Shown here piece by piece: positions 26,714 through 34,992 of a stretch of 64,000 nt of DNA. Source of the DNA: PFJX01 sp964542455 (GTDB taxonomy: Bacteria > Pseudomonadota > Gammaproteobacteria > Burkholderiales > Thiobacillaceae). Every line of letters starts with the position of its first letter. Positions within the stretch are counted from its first letter, which is position 1. The DNA is taken from contig CAZIUC010000005.1 in assembly GCA_964542455.1 (NCBI GenBank), positions 82,941 to 146,940 of the forward strand, read 5' to 3'. Under the pieces are notes generated by a model. That model saw nothing but the letters and a program-made list of their open reading frames with translations. It was not told where the DNA came from and did not search any database. Position numbers and translations under genes: made by a program.

Positions 26714-27153
26714 CGTTTCTCCACCTTTTTCTTGCCGTGGCCGGCGGGGGTCTTCTTCACGTCCGGCAATAGTTTGAGTTGTCGCATGCCTGTCGGCGTT
26801 TTTAACCAGACGCCGGATTCGTCGATCTTGCGGATACGCCCCGCTTCCAGTCGGTCGCCAACCCGTACCACTTGGCCATCGAGGATGGCGTATGGCCTGG
26901 CGCCCATGAGGAAAACGCTGCTGACCAGCAAAGCAGCTTCTTGTGGCGCTTCCGCCGCTTGGGCTTTCTCGCTGAACCCCGCGGGTGGGCGGGTAGGGTC
27001 GCCCATGTCGGCTGCCACGGCGGGCGGCGCGCAGGCCATGAGGCAGAACACGGTGAACATCGCGAACCGCGCCACGCGGAAACGATGCGGTTTGCCGCGC
27101 TCGCCACATCCCTCGGCTCTTGCCCCTTGCCCCTTGTTCAAACCGTCAGCCAT
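26710..27153 (-). CDS. mshK: MSHA biogenesis protein MshK
   Basis: This is a 147-residue protein with a hydrophobic segment at about 29-48 (ARFAMFTVFCLMACAPPAVAA). It then has MGDPTRPP, the hallmark of PilP/GspC-like MshK proteins, and a short beta domain (VSSVFLMGARPYAILDGQVVRVGDRLEAGRIRKI). It probably links the inner-membrane platform to the secretin MshL. The start overlaps mshJ by 16 nt and the stop overlaps mshL. The exact start is uncertain; a shorter N-terminus is possible. Confidence 0.82.
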   Translation of the reverse strand: MADGLNKGQGARAEGCGERGKPHRFRVARFAMFTVFCLMACAPPAVAADMGDPTRPPAGFSEKAQAAEAPQEAALLVSSVFLMGARPYAILDGQVVRVGDRLEAGRIRKIDESGVWLKTPTGMRQLKLLPDVKKTPAGHGKKKVEKR

Positions 27154-27791
27154 GTCTGCTCCGTGCTCAGGGTATAGAGGGTCAGCGTGAGTTCGATCTC
27201 GGGGTGATGACCGGCATTCAGCTCGGCGCGCGACCAGTAGAACCCCACCGGCAATTTCTCCAGGCTTTCCATGTAATGGACCAGATTGGCATAGCCGCCG
27301 GCGAGGGTGATGCGCACGCCCTGGCGGAACAGGGCGGCTTCCTCCGGCCTGGCTGTTTTGGCGTCAGCCGGCAGGCCCAGGGGTTCCGGGGCCAGGGTTT
27401 TCAGGTTGACCAGGCGTAGGCCGGGCTGATTGCGCAGCAGGCCTTGCAGCACTTGCGTCATGTCCTTGGCCGCAACCAGGCGGCTTTGCGTGGATTCGGC
27501 TTCGTGTATCCGCGTTTCCAGTGCCTTGCGAGCGGCTTCCAGTCGTTCTTGCGCGGCGCGCGTGGGGTCGATCTGGCCGGCGCGCTGTGTCAGGGTGTCC
27601 TGGGCGCTGGCGATCTGGGCGGCGGCGGCGCGCAGCTTTTCCTGTTCGGCGTGGCGCGATTTGTCCAGCGCGCCCAGTAACAAGCCATCCACCACCGCCC
27701 AGAGACCGGCCAATAGCAACAGGAACAGAATCACCCGCTCGCGCGGGCTGAGAGCGTCGATCTTTTCCAGGTAGACGGTGAGTTGTTTCAT
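27138..27791 (-). CDS. mshJ: MSHA biogenesis protein MshJ (PilO-like)
   Basis: This is a 217-residue PilO/GspM-like protein. A single N-terminal membrane helix (REVILFLLLLAGLWAVVDG-like segment, about 18-38) is followed by a long coiled coil (about 45-120). A C-terminal ferredoxin-like domain contains FRQGVRITLAGGYANLVHYM. It should pair with the PilN-like protein upstream in the inner-membrane complex. Its start overlaps that gene by 4 nt. Confidence 0.87.
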   Translation of the reverse strand: MKQLTVYLEKIDALSPRERVILFLLLLAGLWAVVDGLLLGALDKSRHAEQEKLRAAAAQIASAQDTLTQRAGQIDPTRAAQERLEAARKALETRIHEAESTQSRLVAAKDMTQVLQGLLRNQPGLRLVNLKTLAPEPLGLPADAKTARPEEAALFRQGVRITLAGGYANLVHYMESLEKLPVGFYWSRAELNAGHHPEIELTLTLYTLSTEQTWLTV

Positions 27792-28504
27792 TGCGTGCTC
27801 CTGGCCGCGGCCTGAGTGGCAAGTGGCTCGGGCAGCGATACCGTGGCGGGAAGGCCCGGGGTGGGCGCCGCCTCCGGCGCGCGCGCGCTGAGCGTGAATT
27901 CCAGGAAGCGGGGCGCGAGCGGGGGAGCGCCGCCGGCTGGCAAGGCCTCGTATCCGCCGGTTTTGTCGTTCGGCGGGTCCAACGTCAGTCCGGCGAAAGA
28001 GAGTCCGACGAACAGCGGCTCGCGGCGCAGGCTGGTGATCAGCCTGGCGCTATCTTCGCCGGTGAGGGCGCGACCATGCAGATTCATCTCATTTCCACGT
28101 CCACTGATCTCCACCCGAGTCAGCCAGGCGCCGGTCACACGGGCACGGGCGAGTGCGCGGAATTGCGCGGAATAGCCGCTGGTCGAACCGAGCGCGCCGC
28201 TGGCCAGTGCCTCCTGGGCCAGTTGCAGGTTGCGCAGTCGCGCTTCCACGGCTTCCGCTTCGGCGAGCAAGTGCGGGTCCGCCTGCCTGATTATGTTGTT
28301 GGCGTTGACCTGAGCTTCCAGGTTGTCAGCCCGTAGCGTCAACTGACTCACTTCCTGGTGCAGCCGCGCGAGGCGCCAGGCATCCCAGGCATACACGGCC
28401 AACAGGCCACACAAAAACACCACGCCGCCCGCAAGCAGCTTGCGCGCCGGCAAGGGGATCTTGGGAGGGTGAAACGCTGCCTGGTAGAGGTTGATGTGTT
28501 TCAT
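27788..28504 (-). CDS. PilN-like MSHA platform protein
   Basis: This 238-residue protein starts MKHINLYQAAFHPPKIP, the cytoplasmic INLY motif by which PilN binds PilM. A membrane helix (about 25-43), coiled coil and a PilN-like C-terminal domain follow. A longer reading through the N-run to 28786 is an artefact of ambiguous bases. The ATG at 28504 overlaps (ATGA) the stop of a 25-codon micro-ORF derived from a tandem repeat, an unusual context. In many loci the gene is called mshI2. Confidence 0.85.
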   Translation of the reverse strand: MKHINLYQAAFHPPKIPLPARKLLAGGVVFLCGLLAVYAWDAWRLARLHQEVSQLTLRADNLEAQVNANNIIRQADPHLLAEAEAVEARLRNLQLAQEALASGALGSTSGYSAQFRALARARVTGAWLTRVEISGRGNEMNLHGRALTGEDSARLITSLRREPLFVGLSFAGLTLDPPNDKTGGYEALPAGGAPPLAPRFLEFTLSARAPEAAPTPGLPATVSLPEPLATQAAARSTQ

Positions 28505-28578
28505 ACCGCTTCCTCGGAGGCGACGAAGAAAGGGGGCTTCATCAGCGGCGAACGGATGTGAGTGTGGAAGCCGTTCAT
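28501..28578 (-). CDS. 25-residue micro-ORF coupled to the PilN-like gene
   Basis: This short frame starts at the ATG of the proximal copy of the tandem repeat, with GGGAGG upstream. It ends in a TGA that overlaps the ATG of the PilN-like gene. The first ten codons follow the repeat; the rest (LMKPPFFVASEEAV) is unique. It may be a coupling leader or simply a by-product of the repeat expansion. There is no evidence for a functional peptide. Confidence 0.35.
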   Translation of the reverse strand: MNGFHTHIRSPLMKPPFFVASEEAV

Positions 28579-28617
28579 CTCGCCTCCCGCCGGGCCGAGC
28601 CAAGGGAGGCGACTGCC

Positions 28618-28717
28618 NNNNNNNNNNNNNNNNNNNNNNNNNNNNNNNNNNNNNNNNNNNNNNNNNNNNNNNNNNNNNNNNNNNNNNNNNNNNNNNNNNN
28701 NNNNNNNNNNNNNNNNN
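28618..28717. other. Assembly gap of 100 N
   Basis: A run of exactly 100 ambiguous bases, the usual placeholder for a gap of unknown size, lies within the tandem repeat array. Any translation across it is meaningless. Confidence 0.99.
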
Positions 28718-28757
28718 CACTCGGGGGGCAGCGAACGGATGTGAGCGTGGGGGCTGT

Positions 28758-28844
28758 TCATCTCGCCTCCCGCCGGGCCGAGCCAAGGGAGGCGACTGCC
28801 CACTCGGGGGGCAGCGAACGGATGTGAGCGTGGGGGCTGTTCAT
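28758..28844 (-). CDS. 28-residue micro-ORF encoded by one tandem repeat unit
   Basis: The ATG overlaps the TGA of mshI (ATGA). The frame covers a full repeat unit and ends in a TGA that overlaps the ATG of the next unit. The peptide begins MNSPHAHIRS and ends in SARREAR. A GGGAGG ribosome-binding site precedes each ATG at 4 nt. Such a frame would let ribosomes run from mshI to the PilN-like gene. Whether it is translated is unknown. Confidence 0.35.
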   Translation of the reverse strand: MNSPHAHIRSLPPEWAVASLGSARREAR

Positions 28845-29740
28845 CTCGCCTCCCGGAGTGCCGCGCCGAGCAGATGGAATACGCGGTTCTGCATGCGTTC
28901 GTCGAGCAGGCGTTCCTGCCCGGCCAGATCGAACAGGCGGCCTAGATCGAGCACTTCCGTGCCGATCGGCAGATATTCGGCCAGCTTGCGCACCAGCAGG
29001 GCCGCATCCGGCATCGGTGCCAGGTACAGCTTGGCGAGCGGCAGCCAGGAAAACTGGCGCTCGAAATAGTCCACGGAACGCTGCGCTTCCATCGCCACCC
29101 GGTCGAACAAAAAGTCGCCGCCGGCGCCGCGTCCCTCGATGCGGCGAGAGAGCACGAGATCTTCGCCGAAGGTGAAGGTGAGGAGGCCAAACTCTCCGTC
29201 GAAATGCAGTATGGCGATGGCGTAATCCTCGGGCGCCAGACGCACGCTCAGGTTGCGCTGAGCGGCTTCACAAATATCGATGGCGGCCAGCGGCAGGCCG
29301 GCCTGCTGATAAGGCCGCGCCAGTTCGCGTATTGCCGGAGCCTGGGCGGCGACCACATAGAGCGAAGGCGGCTGGCCGGTGCGTCCGGGTACCGGCAAAT
29401 GATCCAGCACGGCGTCGTCGATATGAAAATTGATCAGGTCTTTCACCTTCCAGCGTAGCGCGCTGGGTAATTCATCATCGGGTACGTTGGGTGCCTCGAT
29501 CAGCACAGTCTGGTAGGCATCCTGGTCGAGCAACGCGGTAAGCGGCGCGTTGTGGATGCCCGCCTCATGCGCCAGGCGCGTCAGCAGATCCGGCGTCAGG
29601 GCTGGATTGTCGGCTACCGCGAAAGCCGCGACCCGCGGCTGGTCGGAACCGCCGGCCAGGCGAAGCGCCGCAACGCCACCCTTGCAGGGTGATAGCACGG
29701 CGTAGCTGGAGGCTTGGGCGCGACGTTTGAAAGAGAACAT
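28841..29740 (-). CDS. mshI: MSHA biogenesis protein MshI (PilM-like)
   Basis: This is a 299-residue actin-like cytoplasmic protein related to PilM. SALRWKVKDLINFHIDDAVLDHLPVPG and the central strand-rich region match MshI. It is expected to bind the N-terminus of the PilN-like protein encoded just downstream. The last codons (LREAR, stop) coincide with the end of a tandem repeat unit, so the repeat array probably arose by duplication starting from this gene end. Confidence 0.85.
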   Translation of the reverse strand: MFSFKRRAQASSYAVLSPCKGGVAALRLAGGSDQPRVAAFAVADNPALTPDLLTRLAHEAGIHNAPLTALLDQDAYQTVLIEAPNVPDDELPSALRWKVKDLINFHIDDAVLDHLPVPGRTGQPPSLYVVAAQAPAIRELARPYQQAGLPLAAIDICEAAQRNLSVRLAPEDYAIAILHFDGEFGLLTFTFGEDLVLSRRIEGRGAGGDFLFDRVAMEAQRSVDYFERQFSWLPLAKLYLAPMPDAALLVRKLAEYLPIGTEVLDLGRLFDLAGQERLLDERMQNRVFHLLGAALREAR

Positions 29741-29750
29741 GGGCTAATCA

Positions 29751-29778
29751 GGATTTCGGATTTCGGATTTCGGATTTC
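29751..29778. repeat. Four tandem copies of GGATTTC
   Basis: Four perfect 7-bp units (GGATTTC) follow one another, with a fifth partial GGAT, in the 85-bp gap between mshQ and mshI. Slippage here could alter spacing between the two genes. It lies 11 bp upstream of the mshI start codon, where a ribosome-binding site would be expected. Confidence 0.85.
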
Positions 29779-29825
29779 GGATCTGCATCGCCGCATTCCC
29801 CCGGGTTACACGCTCGCTTCTCATC

Positions 29826-32800
29826 TCAATACAACTCCCGCCGAATAATGACCTTGTCATTGCCACGGCGCTTGCCGAAGGTGGCACGGGCACGCGGGTC
29901 GTCGTCCAACAAATTGCCGTCGCCGCCCTGGTCCACGCCATCCCAGTTGAACTTCAGCCAGACCGGGGCCGCAACACTCAAATCCATGAATCCGAAATGG
30001 CCCACACCCGGGGCGGAAAATCGCAAATTGCCGTTGCCGGCGACCAGGGTGGCATTGAAGCTGGCCGTGGTTTCCCCACCGGCAAGTTGGTTATCGGCAG
30101 TTTGTGAAAAAAATGTAAGGGTGGGCGCTGAAATTGTCGTGCAGTTGTCCGCGCTGTTGCTCACGTAGCCTTGGCCATTCCAGAACTGCGCGGTGAGCGG
30201 CACCGGCAGGGGCAGCAATTCCGAGCCGACAGCATTGCTCAGGCGCAGGCGGCCGAAACGCATCTGGGAGTCGTTCGTGGTGGCGGCATCGCCGTCGTCG
30301 AAACCGATGCCGTTGTGCTGGAAGGGGTTGCCGGCATGAGCCACGCCTTCGCTGTCGGCCACACTTGCTGTCAGCGTGAGGCTGGCGTCGAATGGCGCGA
30401 CCGCGGCGGCGCGGGTGAACATCAGGCCGCCGCCACTGGCCGGGGCGCCGACGCTGAATCCAAGACTGCCGTTGCCGTTGCCGAGGTCGCTGACGCTCAC
30501 GGCGGGCAGCGCGCCGACCGCCGTGAGCGTGCCGCCGGCCGCGCTCCAGGCTTGCGCCGTCACCGTGGCGGCGGTGATCTTGAACAGGTTGCCGCTGTAG
30601 TTGCGGGTGGTGGCGCCGGCGGCGTTGCGCGCGGTGACGCTCCAGATCGGCGGCGCGCCTAATCCGAACGGTTGCCCCAGGTAGGTGAAGGTGCCGCAGG
30701 CGGGGGTGAAACTGGGTGTGTTGTTGGCGATGTCGAAGTGGTCCGGCACGAAGCGGCCGATGTCGATGGCGCCGGAGCAGACATAGTAGCCGGCGCAACT
30801 GGCGGCGCTGTCGCCGCTGTCGACACTGGCGTAGCCGGTATCGCTGAAGGTCGCCGTAAGCGCGCCCACTTCACTGTAACTGGCCGTGTTGCTGCCAACG
30901 GTGCCGGCGCCGGTGCTGAAGACACCGAGGGTGAAACTGCCCGCCACGCAGCCGCTGCTCGGCAGCACGCAGCTTGTGCTGGCCGTGGGGCTGCCGTCGT
31001 AGTTGCTGGTGATGGCGTTACCGGCGTTGTAGCCGGTGATGCGTACGGTGAATGGTTGCCCGGCCTTGTGCACCACGCCACCGCTGGCATTCGTGTTGGA
31101 CAGGGTCGTCGTGGTTCCCGCCGTCTGCCAGTTGGTATGGCTGGCGATGGCGCCGAGGCTGGCCGGCTTCACCGCGAAATTGTCGGCCGAGCAGGCGGTA
31201 AGTGTGGCGGGGCCGCTGGCTGGATAGCGCATGCGCACGCGCACGTCGCGCCAGGAGTTGGCCACCGCGCCCACTGCGGCGGTGGCCTTGCCGGCGGTGA
31301 GCGTGAAGGTGCCGACGCCGAGGCTGGTCGAACTGGTCGGGCAATTGTTGCCGTCCAGCGCCACGCCGCTGGCGGTGTTGGCGAGCAGATCGATCAGCAC
31401 GTCGCCACTGGCGCTGCCGTCCTGGGCTGTGCGCGCGGCGTTGAGGGCGTAGATGTCCAGGTTGAATGCCGTACCCGCCGTTTTCGTGGTGATCCGACCG
31501 GTTGCCGCGTTGCCACCCACGTCCACCGCGTTGAGCGCGGCCGGCGCCCTACTTGTGCCCACGCCGCAGGCACGGGTTGAGCCATCCCAGTTCTTGCCCG
31601 CGTTCTCGTTGCTGTAGCCCGCCGCGATTTCCGCCGCCGACAGCGGCGTGGCGAATATCTTGAACTCGTCGAGTTGCCCGCCGAAACCTGGATACCACGG
31701 GTCTTTCCCCAGATAGAGCGGCCCGGTATTCGCAACCGATGTGCCGGCCAACACCACCTGGCTGTCCAGCGCGCCATTGAAATAGAGCTTGAGTGACGAG
31801 CCGCTTTTCACATAGGTCACATGGGTCCAGGTATTGAGAGGGAGCGGGTTCGCGCTGGCATTGATGCCTTCGTTCCAGTTCGATGTCGTGCTGATGCGGG
31901 CGTGCATCTGGTTGCTGGACGGGTACATCCACATGGCAAAGGTTCTGTCGGTGTTGCTGGCCCCTTTGTGGATCAGGCTGCGCCATGCGCCGGTGAAAGA
32001 ATTGACGTGGCGTATCCAGTAGGCGACGGAAAAATCGCCGCCAATCTTGCCCACCTCGATGGTCGGCGTGTCATTGATCAGGGCGTAGCTATTCGCCGAG
32101 GCAAAATTTCCCGCGTTGCATATTTTTCCCGCGCTGATGGTGGCGCCGCCGATCGCCTGGCCATTGTTCCCGGCCACGCTATCGATGATCTCGCCCGCCG
32201 TGCCGTCCCAGTTGGCCTCGTCCATGCGGTATTCGGCTATGGGCGCGTCGCAGGGCTGGGCCTGCTGGTAGAGCGTCGTTACATTCGTCTGGCTGAGTTC
32301 CTCGCGATAGATACGCAGGCTGTCGAGCCGGCCGCCGAATTTGTAGCCGTTCGACCAGTTGCCACCGGCGCCGATGACCGCGCTGGTGCTGATGAGGCGC
32401 GCGGCATGGCCGCCGTCGGATTGCAGGACACGTAATTGGCCATCCAGATAGATCTTGTTGCTCCCCACGCCGCCGCTGGTAAACACCGCCACCACATGGT
32501 GCCAGCCGTTGGCCAGGCCACTGCTGGAAAAGCCGTAGACATCGCCCTGGCCGGTGTTGAAGCCAAACCAGCCGTTGCTCTTGAAAGCCAGGTCGTAATA
32601 CTGGTTGTCCCAGCGAAACGGCATGGCCCAGCCATCCGAGGGATAGTTGCCGTCCCAGTACATCCAGAACGCCACCGTGGACTTGGCTCCCGACGCGGCG
32701 TTCAGGTTCAGGCCGCTGGCTGTGAAATAGCCGCTGCGGGTGAAACTGCCCGCCTTACAGGTTTCCGGCTTGAGGCCACTGGCGGGCGCGGCCACCTGGT

Positions 32801-33671
32801 CGACACTGCCGCCAGTCAGTGGGGCGTCGCTGCCATTGCCGGAACTATCCAGTAGTGGCGCCGTGGCGCTCCAGGCGCTGTCGAAACGATATTCCGCCGC
32901 CATGGTGGCGGCGGGCGGTGGCGGATGGCTCGGGCAGGTGTGGGTCGCCGCATAGGCGGCATTGACCTCGGCTTGGATAAGCGCGCCGTTGTATACCTTT
33001 ACGTCGTCGATGCGCCCGGAAAAACGGTAGCTGCTGTTCAAGCCCCAGCCGCTGACCTGGAGAGTGCTTCTGACGTAGGCATTCGAGTTGTTCGGGCTGG
33101 ACAAACGTTGTGTCAGGGTTTGTTTGACGCCATCGATGTACAACTCGTTGGAGGCGACCGCGCCATTGGTGAAGATCGCCACGACATGGTGCCAGCCATT
33201 GGCCAGCCCGCTGGAGGAAATGCCGAAAACATCGCCGTTGCCGGTGTTGAAGCCGAACACTCCGTTGACCAGCCAGAGGTCGTGCACATTCCAGCCGAGG
33301 GGCATGACGCTGTCGCCGCCGTCCCAATACATCCAGAACGCCACGCTGGTCTTTGCTCCGGCGCTGGTGTTGACGGGCAGGCCCGTCAGTGAGAGGGCCG
33401 GGCCACCGCTGGAAGCGCCACCGAAGACGCCATAGTCGCAGGTGCCGGGGCTGCCGCCGCGTGCCGACGCGCTGGCGTCCATGCCCGGAAGCGGAGTGCC
33501 GATGGCGGTGCCGTCGCGGTTGTTGCCGGAGCTATCCTTTACCTCGCCGCTCACGCCGGCCCAGGCATCCTCTTCCATGCGCCACTCGCCCAGCAGGGCG
33601 GCCGCGCCGGCCTGCACCGGCTGGAACAGGCCGGCCAGCAGGAGAAGCAGCGGCAGGTAGAGGCGGATCAT
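29826..33671 (-). CDS. mshQ: MshQ-like protein with three LamG domains and DUF6701
   Basis: This is a very long (1281-residue) exported protein with a signal peptide (MIRLYLPLLLLLAGLFQPVQAGA). Three concanavalin-like LamG domains follow at about residues 26-245, 255-475 and 480-690, each with the repeated GWHHVVAIFT or TWTHVTYVKS strand and an LDxxxIYxxxLS ending. The C-terminal 580 residues form a DUF6701/MshQ domain (NFAVKPASLGAIASH, SFTLGVFSTGAGTVGSNTASY, CSGAIDIGRFVPDHFD). It is probably a pilus-tip or surface adhesin. It overlaps mshP by 4 nt. The LamG domains presumably bind carbohydrate or matrix. Confidence 0.88.
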   Translation of the reverse strand: MIRLYLPLLLLLAGLFQPVQAGAAALLGEWRMEEDAWAGVSGEVKDSSGNNRDGTAIGTPLPGMDASASARGGSPGTCDYGVFGGASSGGPALSLTGLPVNTSAGAKTSVAFWMYWDGGDSVMPLGWNVHDLWLVNGVFGFNTGNGDVFGISSSGLANGWHHVVAIFTNGAVASNELYIDGVKQTLTQRLSSPNNSNAYVRSTLQVSGWGLNSSYRFSGRIDDVKVYNGALIQAEVNAAYAATHTCPSHPPPPAATMAAEYRFDSAWSATAPLLDSSGNGSDAPLTGGSVDQVAAPASGLKPETCKAGSFTRSGYFTASGLNLNAASGAKSTVAFWMYWDGNYPSDGWAMPFRWDNQYYDLAFKSNGWFGFNTGQGDVYGFSSSGLANGWHHVVAVFTSGGVGSNKIYLDGQLRVLQSDGGHAARLISTSAVIGAGGNWSNGYKFGGRLDSLRIYREELSQTNVTTLYQQAQPCDAPIAEYRMDEANWDGTAGEIIDSVAGNNGQAIGGATISAGKICNAGNFASANSYALINDTPTIEVGKIGGDFSVAYWIRHVNSFTGAWRSLIHKGASNTDRTFAMWMYPSSNQMHARISTTSNWNEGINASANPLPLNTWTHVTYVKSGSSLKLYFNGALDSQVVLAGTSVANTGPLYLGKDPWYPGFGGQLDEFKIFATPLSAAEIAAGYSNENAGKNWDGSTRACGVGTSRAPAALNAVDVGGNAATGRITTKTAGTAFNLDIYALNAARTAQDGSASGDVLIDLLANTASGVALDGNNCPTSSTSLGVGTFTLTAGKATAAVGAVANSWRDVRVRMRYPASGPATLTACSADNFAVKPASLGAIASHTNWQTAGTTTTLSNTNASGGVVHKAGQPFTVRITGYNAGNAITSNYDGSPTASTSCVLPSSGCVAGSFTLGVFSTGAGTVGSNTASYSEVGALTATFSDTGYASVDSGDSAASCAGYYVCSGAIDIGRFVPDHFDIANNTPSFTPACGTFTYLGQPFGLGAPPIWSVTARNAAGATTRNYSGNLFKITAATVTAQAWSAAGGTLTAVGALPAVSVSDLGNGNGSLGFSVGAPASGGGLMFTRAAAVAPFDASLTLTASVADSEGVAHAGNPFQHNGIGFDDGDAATTNDSQMRFGRLRLSNAVGSELLPLPVPLTAQFWNGQGYVSNSADNCTTISAPTLTFFSQTADNQLAGGETTASFNATLVAGNGNLRFSAPGVGHFGFMDLSVAAPVWLKFNWDGVDQGGDGNLLDDDPRARATFGKRRGNDKVIIRRELY

Positions 33672-34132
33672 CGTTCCACCGTGGCGGTCATATGCCGCTC
33701 GGCGTATTCGCCCAGCGTGGGCGCGGCGTTGGGACAGGCTCCGCCGCTCGGCTGGTTGCAGGCCACGCTGGTGATGCGGTAGAGCGTAACGGCCTGGCCA
33801 CCTTCGTCGGCGCTATATGCCGTACACGCCACAGTGGCGGTGAAGCGGGCAAGCTGGCCGGTGAAGGTGAGCGTCTGCGTAGCGCAACTACCATTTATCC
33901 GCGCCGCGTAGATTCCCGCCTCCACACCCGCCTGCGCCGCCTGATAGGCACGCGTGCCTTCCAGTTCCAGCGCTTCCTGTGCCAGTGTCGTCGTGGTCAG
34001 CCGCATCAACCAACCCGCCAGCCCGCCCAGCACCACCAACAGGAAAATCGCGGCAGGCAGGACGAAGCCGTGTGCTCCCCCCCTTTGAGGAAAAGGCACG
34101 CGCGCGCCTGACCCCTCGCGTTTACACATCAT
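33668..34132 (-). CDS. mshP: MSHA minor pilin-like protein MshP
   Basis: This is a 154-residue protein with a prepilin-like N-terminus: GGAHG followed by FVLPAAIFLLVVLGGLAGWLM. E5 is absent from the mature sequence, as in PilX/GspK-like MshP proteins. The first 20 codons include part of a C-rich repeat (34076-34096) that gives PFPQRGG. It overlaps mshO upstream by 11 nt and mshQ downstream by 4 nt. Confidence 0.82.
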   Translation of the reverse strand: MMCKREGSGARVPFPQRGGAHGFVLPAAIFLLVVLGGLAGWLMRLTTTTLAQEALELEGTRAYQAAQAGVEAGIYAARINGSCATQTLTFTGQLARFTATVACTAYSADEGGQAVTLYRITSVACNQPSGGACPNAAPTLGEYAERHMTATVER

Positions 34133-34991
34133 TGTTCACCGCCACTTCCCGGTACAAGGTTACCGTTTCGCCGTCCTGGCTGACTTGTATGCGTAGCGTG
34201 AGCTGGCCCAGGCGTTGCGAGGCGCCGGGCGTGTAGATGAACGCACAGGTGGCTACATGGTCGGCCAGCAGCCGGGAGGCGGCGGCACCGAAGCTGGTGG
34301 GTTGCACGGTTTGCAGGGCGTAGCCGGAGATGCGGCGTAGTTCGCCGCCGGCCGGGTTGCAGGCATAGGTGACCGGGGCGCCGGCCAGATAGAAGCGTTT
34401 TCCCGGCGATTCCAGCGGCAGCGGCGCGCCGGTGGCGGTAAAGGTGAGATTGGATAGCGTGCCGTTGCTGGTGACTGCGCGCCGGTTGCCCCCTTGCCAG
34501 GCGTCCGTGCTGGCATCCAGGCCGAGGTTGTAGATCACCAGATATTGTCCGGCGGCGGCGCTGACGGCGGGGCCGAGCACGTCGAAGCTGGCGTCGCCGC
34601 CGGAGGTGAAATCGAGAATATCGCCCGTTCCGGCGCCGGTTTGTGCCGCCCGGTAGCGGCCGCCATCCTGAAGCGGGAGGTATTCCAGGAAGGTGATGCC
34701 GCCGCTTTGCGTGATGCGCAGGCTGTTGGGCAAGGCGCCCTGGATGTCGCGGGAGATGCGCTGCAGGGCGGTATCGGCCGCATCCACCAGCGCGGCGCGT
34801 CGCGAGGCCGTCATGTAGGCTTCCAGTGGGTGTCGAATGAACATCGCGACGATGCTGGAGAGGATGCCTACCACCATCATGACGACGATGAGTTCGATCA
34901 GGGTGAAGCCGACGGCAAGTCGGCGGTTAGCAGTCGGCCGCGTTTGCCAACCGCCGACTGCCGACTGCGGACTGTAGTCATCTAACTTCAT
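34122..34991 (-). CDS. mshO: MSHA minor pilin MshO (PilW/GspJ-like)
   Basis: This is a 289-residue prepilin with the cleavage site RRLAVG^FTLIELIVVMMVVGIL. The leader has 28 residues, much longer than the usual 6-10, and is largely encoded by a repeat that also makes the MshD leader. The mature part has the long GspJ/PilW-type C-terminal domain. The ATG at 34991 overlaps the mshD stop region; a longer upstream frame is not used. Confidence 0.87.
   Translation of the reverse strand: MKLDDYSPQSAVGGWQTRPTANRRLAVGFTLIELIVVMMVVGILSSIVAMFIRHPLEAYMTASRRAALVDAADTALQRISRDIQGALPNSLRITQSGGITFLEYLPLQDGGRYRAAQTGAGTGDILDFTSGGDASFDVLGPAVSAAAGQYLVIYNLGLDASTDAWQGGNRRAVTSNGTLSNLTFTATGAPLPLESPGKRFYLAGAPVTYACNPAGGELRRISGYALQTVQPTSFGAAASRLLADHVATCAFIYTPGASQRLGQLTLRIQVSQDGETVTLYREVAVNNDV
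34908..34991 (-). repeat. Repeat-encoded prepilin leader of mshO
   Basis: The 28-codon leader contains the 16-mer GCCGACTGCCGACTGC on the plus strand, also present in the mshD leader at 35437-35520. Both leaders have 28 residues and share QSAVG at residues 9-13 and RRL at 23-25. Confidence 0.7.
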
Positions 34992-34992
34992 C

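Larger units (their letters stand above)
28543..28856. repeat. 83-bp tandem repeat array in the msh operon, interrupted by an assembly gap
   Basis: One full unit (28718-28800) and two partial copies (28543-28617 and 28801-28856) are visible, with 100 N between. The unit contains the hairpin TCGCCTCCC / GGGAGGCGA around the loop TTGGCTCGGCCCGGC on the minus strand. Copies next to mshI are nearly identical, while the one beside the PilN-like gene has diverged. The gap is probably a collapsed array of unknown copy number. The unit length is not a multiple of three. Confidence 0.9.

Noticed and set aside
24938..27109. 723-codon frame for mshL
   Set aside because: The first 132 codons overlap mshK and lack secretin similarity; the lipoprotein signal at 26713 has a ribosome-binding site.
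27788..28786. Long frame running from the PilN-like gene through the N run
   Set aside because: It exists only because N codons are read as open; the true start with the INLY motif is at 28504.
28543..28856. CRISPR-like array
   Set aside because: The unit is an uninterrupted 83-bp tandem repeat with no unique spacers and no cas genes in the window.
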